From the NCBI GenBank assembly GCA_022579005.1, contig MU401615.1, positions 1 to 64,000 on the forward strand: a stretch of 64,000 nucleotides of DNA, written 5' to 3'. A model generated the notes under the pieces. It was not told where the DNA came from and did not search any database. It saw nothing but the letters and a program-made list of their open reading frames with translations. This document shows, one piece after another, positions 59,101-64,000 of this stretch. Every line of letters starts with the position of its first letter. Within the stretch, counting starts at the first letter, position 1. This DNA is from Poronia punctata. Taxonomy: Eukaryota; Ascomycota; Sordariomycetes; Xylariales; Xylariaceae. A program made the position numbers and the translations under genes.

Positions 59101-61793
59101 AGGCCGTACGGCTCCCAGTCTGAGGGAGCAAAGTTGACAGCCTCGTTGAAGTTGAATCCATGATTGAATCCTGCATGGTACGCTTGTGGAAAGGTCACGA
59201 CCATCTGTCCAGCCCGCTGATCTAGCGCGTATACCCTGACACCCGCTTTCTTCAGTTGTTCGGGTGTCAAGAGCGTGACCAGTTGAAAGAGCAAGTCCGG
59301 CTGAGTTTCAAATAGCTCAGGGACGGCTTCCCTCATGGCGTTTTCGAACTTTTCCGTGTCCTCAGCGGGTATGCCATACCACGTCTTGGTAGCTCCGAAA
59401 TGTTGGTAATTGGCCGAGTAGGCGAAGTGGTCTTCGTTATGCCAACAAAATGTCGAGAATATCATGCCAACATAGACCCACGGGACAGTCATACCGGATA
59501 TGTCCGTTTTGATATGGCGGAAAAGACTGTCGGGATGCAAGGGCAAGTTGTTCAAGTTCCAAGCATCGGTCGAGTACGGATTACAAGGGTTCCGCTCGGG
59601 GGTGGGGAACCCGGAGCCATGAGTCGTGCAATGGATGTCGGCGCCATATTCAACCTCGACAGTCTCTTCAATACTGGCAACCAACTTCCAGAACTCTCTT
59701 TCCACATCATCTTCCGTGACTGGTCTGACGCAGTTGAGAACAGGATCAAAAGGCATGCGACTTTCAAAGTAACTCTGTTTGAACTCTGCAGCCTTCTCCT
59801 GGAACTGCCTGAGGGAATAGAGACCACCCTCTTCAAAGCCGAATTGCCCGTCGCCGACAAGGCATCGAGGACAATTCCATTCGCCATCTGGCTGAGCTTT
59901 CAGAGGAGGGTCGAGACAGGACCCGTGATAACCATGGTCGCAAGACTCGCAGATGGTGATGAAGCCGACGTCATCACCCTTGGCACAAATGTCGCATTTC
60001 TAGCAAGTGTTAATAATAGTAAATAGTGGCGCAGGGTAAGTCCACAATAAAGCGAAGATGAGGAAAAAGGATTCGGGATTCTACAACTTACCTCACCTGT
60101 AGGGGACGGTTCATCGGGGGGAAGTCTGGGGGCCGAGGGTCGGAACATAGACATATGGGAGCCGGCAACTGTAGGAGCTGATTCTATTCAAACGATGAAG
60201 TGTTAGCGACAGAACTGAACCCACCGACGCGATATCGTTTGGGGACAAGTCATCTACAGGCCATGCAGATCCATACATCATAGCAGATATTTACAGCTGA
60301 GATGTCGGGTCGGAGAGGAAGGGGGGGGGGGCCACAATATTGTGAAGACGCCTGCCTACCTTTCTTGAGTCTTTTACTCCTTCTGCTACCGCCCTCGGAT
60401 TCTTCCTTCTCGGCGCTGTTTTCCTTTTTAGCTGACTCGACACTATCAAAACTGAGTTGACGTTTTAGCGCATTTGCTTGCCCAAGGCCCGATGCTCGAA
60501 ATTCTGGGACGTCCTTTGGTACAGATGCCGGGCTGTCGATTCGCCTGGGTGGTGGTGGCGTAAAACCTTTCGGATCAGAGGGCGCTGCCCGGTTAACGCT
60601 TGTAAAACCAGAGTTCACAGCTGTAAAACCTCCCGTATTGATGGCGGTGAATCCACCACTGGCAGGCTGAGGCGTCCGGGAGGGCGCGTCGGTCATGGTA
60701 GTATCACGGTCTCCTCCTTGTTTTGAACCACTTATGCTTGCCTGAAGGGCATCTGTGGCATTTCGCGCTGGTGACTTCGCTCGAATGCTGGAAGGGGTAT
60801 TGACACTAGAACGCTTTATAGGACTATGTGCCGGGCTTGGAGTTAAGGGACCGCCGTACTCATATTCCAGTTGTTGATACACACCGGGCTTTGCCTGGCG
60901 GAGGTAGTCCTCGTAGGGGCTCAGCCACCGGTCATATGAGTTTTTCAGTGACGTGGATAGAGACGACATGATCTTGCCACTGTACCCGAGATCTCTGCCT
61001 ATCTCCGCCCATTTCTTCGTTTTACAAACCTTCTCAAACCCGCCGCGAGATTCTACCGCCTTTTTGAGTCGGTACAAATCTAGGGGTTTCTTATCGACGT
61101 AAGGTAACCGGTTGAGATTGGTGCCCTGCTGTTTGTGAAACTTGGCAAGAGCATCGAGATAGGTCAAATTTGCTCGGGTACCTGAAGGCGATTAATTTGC
61201 GAAAGGCATGTCTGCAGGGAAGCCATGGACTTACAGCCTTCAACAGAGTTGAGTTCCTGCTTCCGCGTCCTGAAGTGGAAAGTCTGTTATACAAGTCAGT
61301 ACACCATGACAGTGAGCACAAGAAACGTGGGGGTATGGGGCACAGCCGTACTAACCTTGGTATCTATGGCGAAATCCGGGTTCCAAGAGTCTGGGGGTAT
61401 AAGTTTGCAAAGACCGTAGGCCTGCGCCTCGGGGGCAATTTTGCGAATATATTCCAACGGCTGTTTCCATTCTTCCGACGTCGGTCGATATGTCGGGGCT
61501 TCTTCAAGACCAAAGAGTCTAGTTTTCTTCACGTGTTCACGGCTTGCGGTCGGCTGACCTCTCCGCTCAACCGCTAACAGATCTAAAGGGGGGCTCTGCA
61601 TCGCACTCAGCGGCAATTGGGGGTTGGTCGGATGATAACCGTTCGAGTTGACTTGCGTCTTTGGCTTGGCCCCGTTTGTCAACGGTAGGCCATTGGTAGC
61701 AGCGTTTGCGGTACTGACGGCAGGAGAAGCTCTCGTACTGGCGTTGGCGCTGCCGGCGCCTCCGTTGTGGTTGGTGGAGGGAACGGAGACCAT
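56103..61793 (-). CDS. kdm5: KDM5/Lid2 histone H3K4 demethylase
   Basis: Five exons, 61793-61356, 61283-61235, 61181-60360, 60183-60092 and 59999-56103, give about 1765 residues. Domain order is that of KDM5/JARID1: JmjN (about 99-146, TYRPTSEEWKQPLEYIRKI); ARID (about 164-262, LAKFHKQQG, ESRGGFEKVCKTKKWAEI); PHD1 (about 468-516, CDICAKGDDVGFITICESC); JmjC with FSTFCWHNEDH (iron ligands His about 654, Glu about 656) and QAYHAGFNHGFNFNEAVNF (His about 742); the C5HC2 zinc finger; a long PLU-1-like helical region; and PHD2 (about 1343-1386, CICRRTEAGLMIECELCHEW). All iron ligands are present, so activity on methylated H3K4 in the nucleus is likely. The C-terminal tail is Ser/Pro-rich and then charged. 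Exon joins keep phase throughout. Confidence 0.95.
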
Positions 61794-64000
61794 TGTCTAT
61801 TAAATATCACCCGATGGTGAAGCGAAGGGGTATCGACGTGGTCGGAGAGTTCGTTGCACCAGTTGGCAATGGTTGGTAAAACTTGTTCACAGGTTGAACA
61901 GGAGCATCGCATAAAAGGTACCGCCAGCAGCAGCATAGGCTGCTTGATTTATACGAGGGCTAGATAAATCAACGCAAGTCGGATTTTGCATATGCAGACT
62001 TGGCAGATATCGAATATGAGGCAAATCTTTGCTGCGCGCAAGTGGTGTTAAAATCGTGGAAGTAGTGCTACTGCAACGGCGGCACAGTTAGACTATTGAC
62101 AAAGACAGGCGGATATGGCAGATGCCCTGCGCTCCCACGCAATATAATCCTCTTCCCACTCTTTTCTGTTGCATAAAAAGCGGCTGGCAAGTAAGAACAC
62201 TGTCTGCCTGTCCGTGCCCGATAATTCACGATCCCAGGAACACCTATGCTTTGAGGACGAAAGGAGGTCCGACGGTTGCTGAAGTGCAGTGACGAAAGGC
62301 TGTATTGTTGACCAGTCGTCTATGATTTATGAATTACAGATTAGATATGCAACGATACAGAAGAAATGACTGGTGGCGGCAAACAAATCCAGGGCAGTTG
62401 GATATTAAAGTGAGGTAGAGAGAAACGTGAGTTGGGTAGGCCGCCTTACGAGTAGTCTGTATGGGAGAGATGAGAGATCGGAACTGATGAGGGATAGAGA
62501 ATTAAAGACGGATGAGCAAGACAGAGAGGGAGATGTGTCGGTAGCAAGGCCAGCTTAGAAAATATGGGACCATGGGGGTGAACTGAGTGGAGTGCGCGGC
62601 GATAAATCGAAATTGATTGGACCGTTTGGTATCATGTAACTGCCTGCAATGATGGGTACATATCTAAAATAGTTAAGTGGCAGGTAAGCGGGAGGTTCTA
62701 TAAGTAAAATTGGTGTTCTGTTGTACCTACTTGTACATCATGTGGATGTAGACGCTAGTAGCATTAGACAGAATCCGAGTGGCCTGTGCACTGATATCTA
62801 GCAATGAGCCGCCGGTGAGGCGTACGTGTAAATCTTGACCCCCCACCAAATTCAAGAAATTCAAGTTTTTTTGTTTATACACACAATGTAGTCAGTAATT
62901 ATTTCGATGTCTCAACTAGCATACCCTTGACTAGTTTAGTTGGACAACTTTTGGCTTTGGCGAGGCTATATCACGGCACTGTCCACAACCATGTTTTAGA
63001 CCTTTCCAGCCTACTATCGTATATCAGCTGATTTACGTGTACGAGGATATCTCTATCAGTCTCCTTGGTCCCCTGGTTGTGTAAGTAAACATACGATAGG
63101 TTCCTCTCCTGCTGTGTATATAACATAACAAACTCTCAGGGAAATGGGCAAATTATTAATCAAAATAAGGTCGAAATCAAAATACAGAAATAACTACCTA
63201 GAAAGTAATTAACAGCAAGGCACATAAGCTGCAGTTGATTTCATTTGCAAAAACAACGCGTACTTCAGAATATGCGATAGATTGCCTTACAGGTACAGGA
63301 ATATAAAACAGTACAGGGCGGTAGATAAATTTCCATGTCGGGTTTCCGCCGTGTTGTCCGCCGAAATTCAATCGGGGACGTTCTGGCAGCATCCCATGCG
63401 CCGTTGTACTCGTATGTGTACAACGTAGAGTGTCGTCGGGAAGTCATGGGAGGCAGGGATCCTTTGGGCTTTGGGGACGGTGGGCTGCGTATGGGGGCCC
63501 GCCTAAAAAAACTTGGGGGTGTCAACATCGGAGGCTGGAGCAGCCAACTGGAGGTTTTAACACATCTCCACAAGCGGGCCACTTGCGGTATACCGTGCAC
63601 CTACTTTTCAAGCCTCAAAAGTACCTAGACTAGGGGACTAGGTACATGTAATTCAAAAGCCCAAAAGGTTTGCGCCAAAAGAACATGTGAGGGTCTTTCT
63701 AGGTATAAGGTATCAAGGGATTACAACATCCTGCAGTCTTACCAGTTTACATGCATACATGTACATACAGTTAGAAGACCACATAACAAGATGCAAGTGA
63801 TTGGCATATCTTATGTCTTAGGTACTTCCCGAACTCTTGTGTGGACCGAGGTAACTTTCGCCCCTGGAGGCTTGAACTTGGTGCATGTTAAACTACAATT
63901 CTCGCTCGTCTGCAAGTTGAGGCGCGTAACATGAATGTACTGGAGAGGCGGTCCGTTTCTTGTAGAAGTATCACAATAGTCTATTTTAGAATCAAGCTCT
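61794..64000. other. Upstream region of kdm5, no gene seen
   Basis: Presumed promoter and leader of the demethylase gene (A/G-rich near 62410-62530), then AT-richer spacer. Frames at 63265-63600 overlap each other on both strands and have no recognisable motif. The window ends inside this spacer. Confidence 0.55.

Overview
The window looks like nuclear DNA of a filamentous ascomycete (Pezizomycotina). Genes carry short introns (about 45-85 bp for most) with GTAAGT-like donors, CTAAC/CTGAC branch sites and AG acceptors. Several families are fungus-typical (Rox3/Med19, DUF3632, Rit1, KDM5/Lid2, guanyl-specific RNase). The first 11.5 kb is an extremely AT-rich block of the kind left by repeat-induced point mutation (RIP). 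The species cannot be named from the sequence.

Layout. 1-11.46 kb: mutated repeat block with a readable fossil of a Ty1/Copia polymerase (3.19-4.61 kb), a 60-bp tandem repeat and a less mutated island; it ends abruptly near 11.47 kb. 12.16-17.37 kb: two minus-strand ubiquitin genes, a UBA-like/UIM protein (8... see entry: 7 exons) and a Cdc34-type E2. 17.4-20.6 kb: gene-poor DNA with a 29/34-bp minisatellite interrupted by 98 N. 20.6-31.7 kb: Mediator subunit Med19, an F-box/LRR-like protein, an alpha/beta-hydrolase, the initiator-tRNA ribosyl-phosphate transferase Rit1 and an unrecognised coiled-coil protein. 34.1-37.4 kb: a monocarboxylate-transporter-like MFS protein and the rRNA-processing PIN protein Fcf1, split into 11 exons. 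39.5-43.4 kb: a USP7/Ubp15 deubiquitinase. 43.4-50.5 kb: 7 kb with no convincing gene but with diverged direct repeats and many perfect hairpins. 50.5-54.8 kb: a DUF3632 protein, a secreted guanyl-type RNase and a secreted cysteine-rich protein. 56.1-61.8 kb: a full KDM5/Lid2 histone H3K4 demethylase. 61.8-64 kb: no gene seen.

Most genes are unrelated housekeeping functions. Three act in the ubiquitin system (12-17 kb and 39-43 kb), which may be chance. The two small secreted proteins at 52.8-54.8 kb are convergent neighbours. Exon models below were built by hand: I joined splice sites so that phase and family motifs agree. They are inferences unless stated otherwise. The least explained stretch is 45.3-49.4 kb, where repeated units carry the same RNA-type hairpins and which may be a non-coding RNA locus.
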